NCBI GenBank assembly: GCA_964445985.1
Contig: CAYUMU010000141.1
Location: 1 to 9,472, forward strand
From: CAYUMU01 sp964445985
GTDB lineage: Bacteria; Planctomycetota; Planctomycetia; Pirellulales; S012-138
Direction: 5' to 3'
DNA: 9,472 nucleotides
This document shows positions 1 to 6,333 of this stretch, in pieces; within the stretch, counting starts at the first letter, position 1; every line of letters begins with the position of its first letter. A program made the position numbers and the translations under genes. A model generated the notes under the pieces. That model was given only the letters and a program-made list of their open reading frames with translations, ran no database searches and was not told the DNA's origin.

Positions 1-477
1 GTTCCAACTCACGCACACCACGGGGTGCTGGTCGGTTTGCGCGAAGCCCGGAGTTCGCCAGGTGATGGCCTTATCGATCTGAAATCGATCGACGTAATCC
101 CTTTCGCTCGGAAAGAACCCCAGGCCGCCTGTTTTTTCGGCGTCGGTCTTGTAGCCGGTGGCCGTGACAAACGCCCGAAACTGCGCCACGGTGACCTCGG
201 TGGTGGCGATTTCGAACCCGCGGCTGATCTTTACTTTGTGCCCTGGGGTTTCTGAACCGGTATTGGGCGGCCCGCTGTAAGGGTGCTGAAGGATAAAGCG
301 GTTTTGGGCGTTCCCTTCCCGGCTGAAGCCCCGCTGGTATTCGCCTGGCGGCGCCGCCACGAACCGCATCCCCAGCGTGTTGGGTGACGAAACGGCCGGC
401 TCGATGGCCTGAGCTGGCGCCAACCAGAGCGCGAAAACAACAGCCAGGAAGCTGACGAAGGGCGGGGTGTGTCTCAT
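1..477 (-). CDS. Secreted formylglycine-generating-enzyme (FGE/SUMF1) fold protein, C-terminus cut by window edge
   Basis: An open frame of 159 codons runs from an ATG at 477-475 to the window edge without a stop, so this is the N-terminal part of a longer gene. Residues 1-24 form a Sec signal peptide (hydrophobic core FLAVVFALWLAPA, likely cleavage after AQA-24). The mature part opens with NTLGMRFVAAPPGEY (33-47), the usual start of secreted FGE-sulfatase (PF03781) domains. It continues with the family pattern PGHKVKISRGFEIATTEVT (78-96) followed by VAQFRAF, and with HPVVCVSWN at 151-159, where the window ends. In this family the domain normally continues for another 100-150 residues, and the active-site cysteines lie in that missing part. 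It therefore cannot be told whether this is a true sulfatase-activating oxidase or one of the many FGE-fold proteins with another or unknown role. The start overlaps the stop of the upstream DUF1552 gene (ATGA), which suggests translational coupling and a shared operon. Confidence 0.88.
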   Translation of the reverse strand, partial: MRHTPPFVSFLAVVFALWLAPAQAIEPAVSSPNTLGMRFVAAPPGEYQRGFSREGNAQNRFILQHPYSGPPNTGSETPGHKVKISRGFEIATTEVTVAQFRAFVTATGYKTDAEKTGGLGFFPSERDYVDRFQIDKAITWRTPGFAQTDQHPVVCVSWN

Positions 478-1775
478 CCCACGAGTTCCTCAATCGGGCC
501 AGGGCTGTCCTGGAAATCGCCGGTTACTTCCACGCCCATCTTCTGCACCATCGACTGCCAGAGCGCCGAGAGCGGCGTGCCCTCATTCAGGGCCAGGTGG
601 GTTTGATGGCGGATCCCCAGCCCGCGCCCGCCCGAAAGCATGGTAGGCAGCAAGTTCTTGCTGTGGCCAATGCCCATGCCGCTGGAAAAACCGAGCATGG
701 CATGGTCGAGCAGCGTGCGATCCCCCTCGCGGATGGAAGCCAGGCGATCGAGGAAGTAGTTCCAGTGCCGCATGTAAATGGTGTCGACCGCCGCCAGGTC
801 TTCCAGGTTTTTGGGGTCGTTGCCGTGGTGCGTTAGCTCGTGGTAACCCTTGGTGATGCCGAACTCGGGATACACGCCGCCGGCCAGTTCGGTGCGAACC
901 ACGTAGCTCACAACGCGGGTAGAATCGGTTTGAAACGCCAGGGCAATCAGGTCGTATATCAGCTTGGCGTACTGATCGTAAACGAACTTGCCATTGCCCT
1001 CGGGGCTGACGGCGTTCTCGTAATCGCCGAACCCCTTGAGACTAGGACTGGGCTTGGGGCGCTCGGCCCAATCGATTTCGCGTTCCAAGCCCAATTCCAC
1101 TTCGCGAATCGAGTTGAAGTACTGATCGAGTTGCCGCCGGTCGGCCGCGGTCAGATCTTTTTGCAGCGATTGCGCGTCGGCCAGCACGGCGTCGAGCACG
1201 CTGCCGCGTTGGCGGAACTCATCGCCCTGCGAAGCCAGCTCCTCTTCGGTCGCCGAGCGGAAGAGCCGATTGAACAGGGTTCTGGGATCGTTTTCCGCGG
1301 CCAACGGCACGCCTTGGCGATTCCAGGCAATCGTCGCCAAGGCCTGGCTGCCGAAGGCCGTGCCCCGCTTCACCGAAAGTTGCAGCGAAGGAAACCGCGT
1401 TTGTTTGCCGTGAATTTCGGCCGCCATTTGATCGGGCGAAATGGTCTGCTTTTGCCCTCGCTCGATGGCGGTGGCAAAGGGATACGCGCCGTCGTGGCCG
1501 CCACCGTGCTTCAGGCAGGTGCCGGAGAGCACGGTGAAATCGTGCCGATGCCCCTCCAGCGGCTTGAGAATTCGCGACATCTTGGCATCGGGGCCAAAGC
1601 CGTCGGGGTAGAACTCCCGCATGTTCATGCCGGTGCCAAAATAGAACATGCCCATGCGCGGGATCACCTCGGGCGTGGAAGCGGCCCGAGCCCCGCGGGG
1701 CATGGTTGCTTCGAGCCACGGCAAGGCCAGGGCCGCGCCGGCTCCCCGCAGAAAGGTACGTCGATCGAGTGACAT
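474..1775 (-). CDS. DUF1552 (HXXSHH-type) Tat-exported protein
   Basis: This 433-residue protein starts at the ATG at 1775. GGAA at 1786-1783 is a Shine-Dalgarno site seven bases upstream and overlaps the previous gene's stop region. The N-terminus DRRTFLRGAGAALALPWLE (4-22) is a twin-arginine signal, so the protein is probably exported folded. The rest matches the DUF1552 family (PF07586) of planctomycetes and related bacteria. It has an early MGMFYFGTGMN stretch (41-51), a histidine-rich SGTCLKHGGGHDG (84-96), and the family's hallmark motif near the end of the middle region. Here that motif reads HELTHH (312-317), with Thr in place of the usual Ser of HxxSHH. A second histidine cluster lies at GIRHQTHLALN (387-397). 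As I recall, the family is grouped with the alkaline phosphatase/sulfatase fold, but no reaction is established. I see no heme motif and no C/S-x-P-x-R sulfatase motif. DUF1552 genes commonly follow DUF1592-type cytochrome genes, as here. Confidence 0.93.
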   Translation of the reverse strand: MSLDRRTFLRGAGAALALPWLEATMPRGARAASTPEVIPRMGMFYFGTGMNMREFYPDGFGPDAKMSRILKPLEGHRHDFTVLSGTCLKHGGGHDGAYPFATAIERGQKQTISPDQMAAEIHGKQTRFPSLQLSVKRGTAFGSQALATIAWNRQGVPLAAENDPRTLFNRLFRSATEEELASQGDEFRQRGSVLDAVLADAQSLQKDLTAADRRQLDQYFNSIREVELGLEREIDWAERPKPSPSLKGFGDYENAVSPEGNGKFVYDQYAKLIYDLIALAFQTDSTRVVSYVVRTELAGGVYPEFGITKGYHELTHHGNDPKNLEDLAAVDTIYMRHWNYFLDRLASIREGDRTLLDHAMLGFSSGMGIGHSKNLLPTMLSGGRGLGIRHQTHLALNEGTPLSALWQSMVQKMGVEVTGDFQDSPGPIEELVG

Positions 1776-1786
1776 GCTCGTGTTCC

Positions 1787-4330
1787 TTACTTGGTTTGAA
1801 ATGCCTGACTGGCGGTGAGTGATTGGATTAACGACCGCAACGTATCCTGCTGGTTGGCCATCTTCTGGACCGCTTCTTCCAGCGTCGCGTCATCGGTGGG
1901 CTCGACCGGCCGGCCCAGGGCGTAAACCAGCATTTTTTCGGCCAGGCCGCGGCGGAAGCGGTTGGCTTGCCGCAACAACGCCGCACGGTATTCCTCAAAG
2001 TTGCCAAACTGCGCGCCGCTGGGCAGCTTACCGCTGGCATCGACCGGCGGGGTGTTCGCGCCGCGGAAGTTCTCGCCGTCTTGCTGGTCGCGCCAGGCGC
2101 CGATCACATTGAAGTTTTCGAGCGCCAGCCCATACGGGTCGAGCGCACGATGGCAGGCCGCGCAGCTTTCGATCTGCTGATGCTGCAGCAAGCGATCGCG
2201 AACCGTGAGCTTCTCGCCGCTGATATTCGGCTCGATCTCGCCCACGTTGGGCGGCGGCGGATCGGGCGGGTCGTTGAACAGCACCTCGCGCACATACACG
2301 GCCCTGGAGACCGGCTTGGTGCGCTGCCCATCGGAGCCGGCCAGGTGCACGCCGGCCATTCCCAACAGGCCGCCGCGAGGCGAATCGGCGCTCAACCGCA
2401 CCTTCCGAAATTCTTCGCCCCGAACATCTTCGATGCCGTAGTGCCGGGCCAAACGATCGTTCACCACCACAAAGTCGGAGTCGATAAAGCTCAGCACGCT
2501 CAGATGGTCGCCGAGCACGGTGCGGAAAAATTCCAGCGGTTCGCGGACCATGGCATCGCCCAAGGCCGGGTCGAACGCCTTGTACATGGGGTCGGGCGCG
2601 AACGCCAGAAAGGTGTCGGTTCGCAGCCACTGGCGGGCAAACCCATTCACAAACCGGTCGATCCTGGGATCGGCCAGCATCCGATCGACCTGCGTGGCCA
2701 GCGTGCCGCGATCGCGGAGTTTGCCCGCGGCAGCCAGCGCGAACAGCTCATCGTCGGGCATGGAGCTCCACAGGAAGTACGACAGCCGGTTGGCCAGTTC
2801 GTAATCGTTGAGTGCCCGCCGCGCGGCGTTCGGGTGAGTCGCAGCTTGCTGGGGGCGAGGTTCCACCAGGTAGAGAAACTTGGGGGAAGTCAGCGCCGCG
2901 GCCAGTCCCACACGGAGGGCGCCAAGGTAGCTTTGCCCGGCAGCCAATTCGGTGGCGACCACCTTCAAGATCGGCTCGGCTTCTTCTGGCTGAACAGGTC
3001 GTCGCCAGGCCCTGGGGAGGAACTGTTCAAAAACCCCTCGGGCGTGCGCCAGTTTTTTCTGGGTTGAGTCCTCGGCGTGCGGCAAGGGCTGGTCCTTGCC
3101 TAGCAGGGTTTCGTGGCTGCGGGGGGGCCATTGATCGTACAGCGGGCCTTCCACCTCCAGGTAGTCGATGAACAATCGAGGGTACTGGGTGAGATCGAGT
3201 TTTGTCGGGTCGGGCGTGGACCGGTCACCGCCCCAGCCTTCGGCCACGACCCTGCCCGAAAGGCGAATCACCTCGGCAAAATTGTTCTTGTCGCCGACCC
3301 GGTCGGTGCGACGCCGAAAGTCTTCGCCCGGACGCTGACCCATGTACAGCTCGGTGCCGTTGACAATGGACGTGTTGAGCTCGCCGCCCAGCGTGTCGCG
3401 CGGCACGACCACGCTGTACTCGCGAGGCTCGTCCCACGGCGCCGTGACGTCCATCTCCATGATGGTTTGCATTTTGTCGTCGGGGTGGTTGTGGGAGAGA
3501 CGCATCCGCGGCACTTGCCCATCGGCGCCCGGCGCTCCGCTCGCCCTGATGGTGAACCGGTAGAAACCGTTCACCGGCGCCACGTTGTTGTCTTTACGGC
3601 CCGGATACTTGAGCATTCCAAACGACCGCGTGTTCCCTTGCACCAATTGCAAGCCGCCTTCAACCGGCCGCATTCCCAGGCGGGTGACCAGGTAGCCAAT
3701 CGCCGTGCTGTTGGGAATTTCTTCGAACTCTTGCCGCATTTTTTCGGTGGGGTATTCGGGCGGCCCCGCCACGATGGCCCGCTCGGCAATTCGGAGCGCC
3801 ACGCGATAATACGACTCCATCAGCGAGGGATCGAGCAGCAGGGCGGCGCTCACCTTATCGAAGCCTTCGGCGGCGCCGTCGGGTGGGAGCACGTCGAGAG
3901 GACTCTCGCCGGAAGGGAACTTGAGATAGAGCAAATCGGCGATGGTGTTGGTGTATTCGTGCCGGTTCATGCGCCGCAGCAGCACGTTTCCGCCAGACGC
4001 GAGGGCGGCCCTTTCGGCGGCGCGGAGGTTTGCCGTAATCCACTGCGAGATGGCCGTGATCTGCTGGGTCCGCGGTTGCGGTTCGTCGGCAGGGGGCATT
4101 TCACCCCGATTGATGCGATCGCGGACCTCGATCCAAGCCGTGGCGTTCTCGCGCTGGCCAAAGTCCGCCGTCAGGGTATCCACGCGGAATTCGCCCTGGG
4201 CCTTGTCGGCGCCGTGGCAGCGAAGGCAGTGGGTGCGGAGAACGGGACTTATCGCCTGCCCAAAAGGGTCGGCGGCGGCCAAGGGCGTGGCGGAAAGCCA
4301 CACGAGCAGGATGTAGGCGAATGGCTTCAT
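1787..4330 (-). CDS. Planctomycete-type secreted diheme protein (PSCyt1-DUF1587-DUF1595-DUF1592-DUF1588-DUF1585)
   Basis: This 847-residue exported protein is the first gene of the minus-strand operon. Residues 1-20 are a Sec signal peptide (MKPFAYILLVWLSATPLAAA, cleavage before Asp-21). A planctomycete cytochrome c domain follows, with heme motif CLRCH (35-39) and a GEMPP loop (76-80) whose Met is a candidate axial ligand. Next are a DUF1587 region (about 116-180, RRMNRHEYTNTIADLL), a variable region of about 200-400 that looks rich in beta strands, a DUF1595 region (about 425-490, FLPRAWRRPV), DUF1592 (about 507-635, LANRLSYFLWSSMPDDEL), DUF1588 (about 653-745, GVHLAGSDGQRTKPVSRAVYVRE) and DUF1585 (about 765-845). 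A second CxxCH, CAACHRALDPYGLALENF (723-740), lies in DUF1588. The order and length are typical of the family. The enzymatic role is unknown; periplasmic electron transfer or oxidation is inferred from the hemes. The start is chosen for the signal peptide; no clear Shine-Dalgarno site precedes it. Confidence 0.94.
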   Translation of the reverse strand: MKPFAYILLVWLSATPLAAADPFGQAISPVLRTHCLRCHGADKAQGEFRVDTLTADFGQRENATAWIEVRDRINRGEMPPADEPQPRTQQITAISQWITANLRAAERAALASGGNVLLRRMNRHEYTNTIADLLYLKFPSGESPLDVLPPDGAAEGFDKVSAALLLDPSLMESYYRVALRIAERAIVAGPPEYPTEKMRQEFEEIPNSTAIGYLVTRLGMRPVEGGLQLVQGNTRSFGMLKYPGRKDNNVAPVNGFYRFTIRASGAPGADGQVPRMRLSHNHPDDKMQTIMEMDVTAPWDEPREYSVVVPRDTLGGELNTSIVNGTELYMGQRPGEDFRRRTDRVGDKNNFAEVIRLSGRVVAEGWGGDRSTPDPTKLDLTQYPRLFIDYLEVEGPLYDQWPPRSHETLLGKDQPLPHAEDSTQKKLAHARGVFEQFLPRAWRRPVQPEEAEPILKVVATELAAGQSYLGALRVGLAAALTSPKFLYLVEPRPQQAATHPNAARRALNDYELANRLSYFLWSSMPDDELFALAAAGKLRDRGTLATQVDRMLADPRIDRFVNGFARQWLRTDTFLAFAPDPMYKAFDPALGDAMVREPLEFFRTVLGDHLSVLSFIDSDFVVVNDRLARHYGIEDVRGEEFRKVRLSADSPRGGLLGMAGVHLAGSDGQRTKPVSRAVYVREVLFNDPPDPPPPNVGEIEPNISGEKLTVRDRLLQHQQIESCAACHRALDPYGLALENFNVIGAWRDQQDGENFRGANTPPVDASGKLPSGAQFGNFEEYRAALLRQANRFRRGLAEKMLVYALGRPVEPTDDATLEEAVQKMANQQDTLRSLIQSLTASQAFQTK

Positions 4331-4423
4331 GACTGGAACGGAGTTTACCAGTTGGTGCGATGGTTGGGGCGGGGCGGAAAGGCGAGATGCTCACGCTGTG
4401 CATGGGGAAGGTGGCGAGCTGCC

Positions 4424-4429
4424 ATTGTA
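4424..4429 (-). promoter_or_regulatory. Candidate -10 element for the minus-strand cytochrome operon
   Basis: On the minus strand this reads TACAAT, five of six matches to the sigma70 -10 consensus, about 95 bases upstream of the 847-residue gene's start. No good -35 box lies at 16-18 bases, so the call is weak. Confidence 0.25.
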
Positions 4430-4563
4430 ACGCAAGTGCGCAAAATCCGCGAAGAAACCGCCCTGTTTTTCGCCAGATAAAGGAGTCCCCTGTTGTGAGT
4501 TTCGCGGAGTTGCACGACGGACGACCCACACGGAGCGGATCGTGAAGCAAAGTAGCGAGGCAA

Positions 4564-4592
4564 TTGCGAACGACGCCGCGCGCCCCTATAGA
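4564..4592 (+). promoter_or_regulatory. Candidate sigma70-like promoter for the EVE-domain gene
   Basis: TTGCGA (4564-4569) and TATAGA (4587-4592) are separated by exactly 17 bases, each matching four of six consensus positions. Transcription would start near 4599, giving a leader of about 65 bases. A GCCCC/GGGGC pair (4582-4586 with 4598-4602) flanks the -10 box and could form a short hairpin. This is pattern matching only. Confidence 0.3.
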
Positions 4593-4663
4593 TAGCGGGG
4601 GCTGATGTGAGCGTGGACGCTTGTGGGAATTAGCCAACGGGGCCTTAGCAGGGGAAATATCGC

Positions 4664-5266
4664 GTGAAGTATTGGTTGCTCAAAACAGAACCCGAATCGT
4701 TCTCCATCGACGACCTGAAGTCGGCCAAGAACCAAACCACGTTTTGGGACGGCGTGCGCAACTATCAGGCCCGCAATTACATGCGTGACATGCAGGTGGG
4801 CGACCGGGCCATTTTCTACCACTCCAACGCCACGCCGCCGGCCGCGGTGGGCACCGCCGTGATCTGTCGCGAAGCGTATCCCGACTTCACGCAGTTCGAC
4901 CCGCACGATAAGCATTACGACGCCAAGGCCAGCCAGGCGAACCCCATCTGGGATATGGTCGATATTCGCTGGGAAAGCACGTTTGCAGCCCCGCTGCCGC
5001 TGGAAGCCTTGCGGCAGTGCGAAGCCTTGGACGGCTTGGAACTGCTGCGGCGTGGTTCGCGGCTCTCGGTGATGCCGGTGGCACAAGCTCACTTCGAAAC
5101 CATTTTGAAACTGGCCGCCGCATTGCCCGCCGCATCGCCAGCAGCAGAGAAGCGGAAGTTGTCGTCACCCGCTGGGAAGCAAGGCAAAAAGAAGGTGGTC
5201 AAAAGGAAAGCCAAGCAGGCAAAACGCGCGAAAGGGGCTCGCAAGGCCGCCAGGAAACGCCCTTAA
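4664..5266 (+). CDS. EVE-domain (PUA-like, THYN1-related) protein with a highly basic C-terminal tail
   Basis: This 200-residue cytosolic protein starts at a GTG at 4664, eight bases after the strong Shine-Dalgarno site AGGGGA (4650-4655). The start places MKYWLLKTEPESFSIDDL, the canonical EVE N-terminus, at residue 1. Residues 1-150 carry the family landmarks: W28DGVRNYQARN38, GDRAIFYHSN (46-55), the acidic PIWDMVDIRWE segment (94-104) and LLRRGSRLSVMPV (127-139). EVE domains (PF01878) are PUA/YTH-related and are known or predicted to bind modified nucleic-acid bases such as 5-methyl- or 5-hydroxymethylcytosine or modified RNA. The partner here cannot be read from sequence. The last 50 residues (151-200) are an Ala/Pro linker followed by a tail in which 19 of the final 40 residues are Lys or Arg. 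It is absent from minimal EVE proteins and would favour nonspecific nucleic-acid binding. No restriction or helicase gene is adjacent, so this looks like the stand-alone housekeeping type. Confidence 0.93.
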   Translation: MKYWLLKTEPESFSIDDLKSAKNQTTFWDGVRNYQARNYMRDMQVGDRAIFYHSNATPPAAVGTAVICREAYPDFTQFDPHDKHYDAKASQANPIWDMVDIRWESTFAAPLPLEALRQCEALDGLELLRRGSRLSVMPVAQAHFETILKLAAALPAASPAAEKRKLSSPAGKQGKKKVVKRKAKQAKRAKGARKAARKRP

Positions 5267-5317
5267 TCGCTTTTGTGATGGACGCCCGATAAGAAGTTTC
5301 TCACGACCCTTCTTGCC

Positions 5318-5350
5318 CCCTTCTCCCCCCGGTACTCCGGGGGAGAAGGG
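5318..5350. repeat. REP-like GC-rich inverted repeat
   Basis: The left arm (5318-5332) and right arm (5337-5350) pair over 14 bases with a single bulged C (six C against five G) around a TACT loop. The arms read CCCTTCTCC followed by C's and GG, answered by CC, G's and AGAAGGG. The following GCTGGGGATGAG resembles the flank of dispersed 'gggagaagggctggggatgag' type elements that I recall from several GC-rich genomes. It lies 51 bases after the EVE gene stop, with no T-run, so it could slow polymerase or stabilise the 3' end but is not a textbook terminator. Copy number cannot be judged from one window. Confidence 0.7.
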
Positions 5351-5357
5351 CTGGGGA

Positions 5358-5373
5358 TGAGCGGAAACGCTCA
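5358..5373 (+). other. Short hairpin with GAAA tetraloop
   Basis: TGAGCG (5358-5363) pairs perfectly with CGCTCA (5368-5373) around a GAAA loop, a stable GNRA-type tetraloop in RNA. It sits eight bases after the larger inverted repeat and 46 bases before the kinase gene start. It could belong to the kinase leader or to the 3' structure of the EVE transcript. Confidence 0.4.
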
Positions 5374-5419
5374 AGTATATCGGAGTCCTTGTTTGGCCAG
5401 GCTTGCGTAAGGTGAGGGA

Positions 5420-6175
5420 ATGATGCCAACTTCAAGCGTGCTTCCGCCGGTGGTGGTCAAGCTGGGTGGCAGTTTGCTCCGTCGCGAGGATTGGCCTGGG
5501 TTGCTGAGGCGCTGGCTGACTTCGCGCCCGCCTTCCCGATGCTTGATCATTTGCGGGGGGGGCGAACGGGTCGATCAACTGCGGCTGCGCGATCAGGCGC
5601 TGTCGCTGGGCGACGCGGCTTGCCACTGGATGGCGATTGCCGAAATGAGCCGCAACACGGCGGAAGCGGCCGCGAAGTTTCCCTATTCCAAAGTGTGTGC
5701 CTGTCTTCACCAGGTGGAGCAAGCGTTTCAAGTTATCGAGTCGTCGGCCGCCGGCGACCCACGCCGGGGGCTGGCGGGAATGCCGGGCGGGGCATCGCGG
5801 GTGGTGTTCTTTGATTGCCAGCCTTTTCTTCAGCAAGAGACGCCGTGGCGCGGGCTGAGTCCGTTGCCACAATCGTGGGATGTGTCTAGCGACTCCATTG
5901 CCGCTCGAATTGCTCTCCGCTGGCAATCGGCTCCGCTGGTGTTGTTGAAATCGGCTTCTCCCGATGTGGCCGCGGGCCGCCAGCTTTGCTTGCGGTTGCT
6001 AGCGAGGCAAGGCTACGTGGATGCTTATTTTCCGGAGGCCGCGGCTGGTTTGGCCGGTGCAATGGTGAACCTGGCCGACCCCGCGGCCGTTTCGTTTGCC
6101 TGGGAAGGCCGCGGTGCGGCGGCCCCGCCCTCCAGGCCGGCGGAATTCGAGAAAAAAGCTCCGGCGACTTCCTAG
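5420..6175 (+). CDS. Amino-acid-kinase-fold protein of the COG2054/MfnE-like type
   Basis: This 251-residue cytosolic protein has an amino acid kinase (PF00696) fold. VVVKLGGSLL (11-20) is the phosphate-binding K-x-G-G-S element, and LIICGGGERVDQLR (42-55) is the second glycine-rich element. GDAACHWMAIAEM (64-76) and LPQSWDVSSDSIAARIA (149-165) are the patterns I associate with COG2054. Lys-177 in VLLKSAS is the typical late nucleotide-site lysine. COG2054 includes archaeal MfnE, which phosphorylates aminomethylfuran phosphate during methanofuran biosynthesis. Relatives occur in bacteria carrying the tetrahydromethanopterin C1 pathway, including planctomycetes. A role in making a methanofuran-like cofactor is therefore a reasonable inference, but no other C1 gene is in the window. 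Residues 230-251 are an Ala/Pro/Lys-rich tail beyond the fold. ATG at 5420 is chosen with AAGG at 5409-5412 as ribosome site; a second ATG follows directly at 5423. Confidence 0.8.
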   Translation: MMPTSSVLPPVVVKLGGSLLRREDWPGLLRRWLTSRPPSRCLIICGGGERVDQLRLRDQALSLGDAACHWMAIAEMSRNTAEAAAKFPYSKVCACLHQVEQAFQVIESSAAGDPRRGLAGMPGGASRVVFFDCQPFLQQETPWRGLSPLPQSWDVSSDSIAARIALRWQSAPLVLLKSASPDVAAGRQLCLRLLARQGYVDAYFPEAAAGLAGAMVNLADPAAVSFAWEGRGAAAPPSRPAEFEKKAPATS

Positions 6176-6266
6176 CCCAGCGCGGCGGGAAGCGTGGAAT
6201 CCACTCACGAAAACCGCGGGTGGCGCGCGGATGTCAAAAGTTCGTTCGCTTCCAGAATTCACCCGC

Positions 6267-6294
6267 TCGACTTCACCGTTCGTCTGCTTATACT
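6267..6294 (+). promoter_or_regulatory. Candidate sigma70-like promoter of the 154-residue protein gene
   Basis: TCGACT (6267-6272, four of six) and TATACT (6289-6294, five of six) are spaced by 16 bases. Initiation near 6301 would leave a leader of about 33 bases containing the ribosome binding site. It is the best promoter match in the window and suggests that this gene is transcribed separately from the kinase. Confidence 0.45.
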
Positions 6295-6333
6295 GGAGTT
6301 GAACCGCTTAGCCCGATAGGAAGGAACGGCTCG

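Larger units (their letters stand above)
4331..4663. other. Divergent intergenic region between the cytochrome operon and the EVE gene
   Basis: These 333 bases separate two genes that point away from each other, so the region should hold promoters for both. I see one sigma70-like candidate for each direction, listed separately. Short reading frames here lack a ribosome binding site and family resemblance. The stretch is otherwise unremarkable, with no long repeats or tRNA-like structure. Confidence 0.6.

Noticed and set aside
71..493. 140-residue minus-strand frame at the left end
   Set aside because: It is a different frame from the FGE-like protein that starts at 477. That frame has a signal peptide and family motifs; this one has neither.
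840..1772. 310-residue plus-strand reading frame opposite the DUF1552 gene
   Set aside because: It is an antisense shadow of a well-supported gene. The product has no recognisable domain, and its His/Gly/Arg-rich composition is typical of GC-rich antisense frames.
1967..4480. Two long plus-strand frames (366 and 455 residues) opposite the 847-residue gene
   Set aside because: The sense strand encodes clear family motifs along its whole length. The antisense products have no motifs, signal peptides or ribosome sites.
4101..4637. 178-residue minus-strand frame crossing the divergent promoter region
   Set aside because: Its downstream half overlaps the start of the 847-residue gene in another frame, and the upstream half shows no domain.
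4664..5266. EVE protein as part of a modification-dependent restriction system
   Set aside because: No nuclease, helicase or McrB-like GTPase gene is adjacent, and the protein is the compact stand-alone type.
5318..5350. Rho-independent terminator for the EVE gene
   Set aside because: The stem is strong but no T-run follows on either strand, so it is listed as a REP-like repeat instead.
5986..6333. Upstream in-frame extension of the 154-residue protein
   Set aside because: It overlaps the kinase gene, and its Arg/Gly/Pro-rich sequence looks non-coding. ATG 6334 has a strong ribosome site, and the promoter candidate lies inside this extension.
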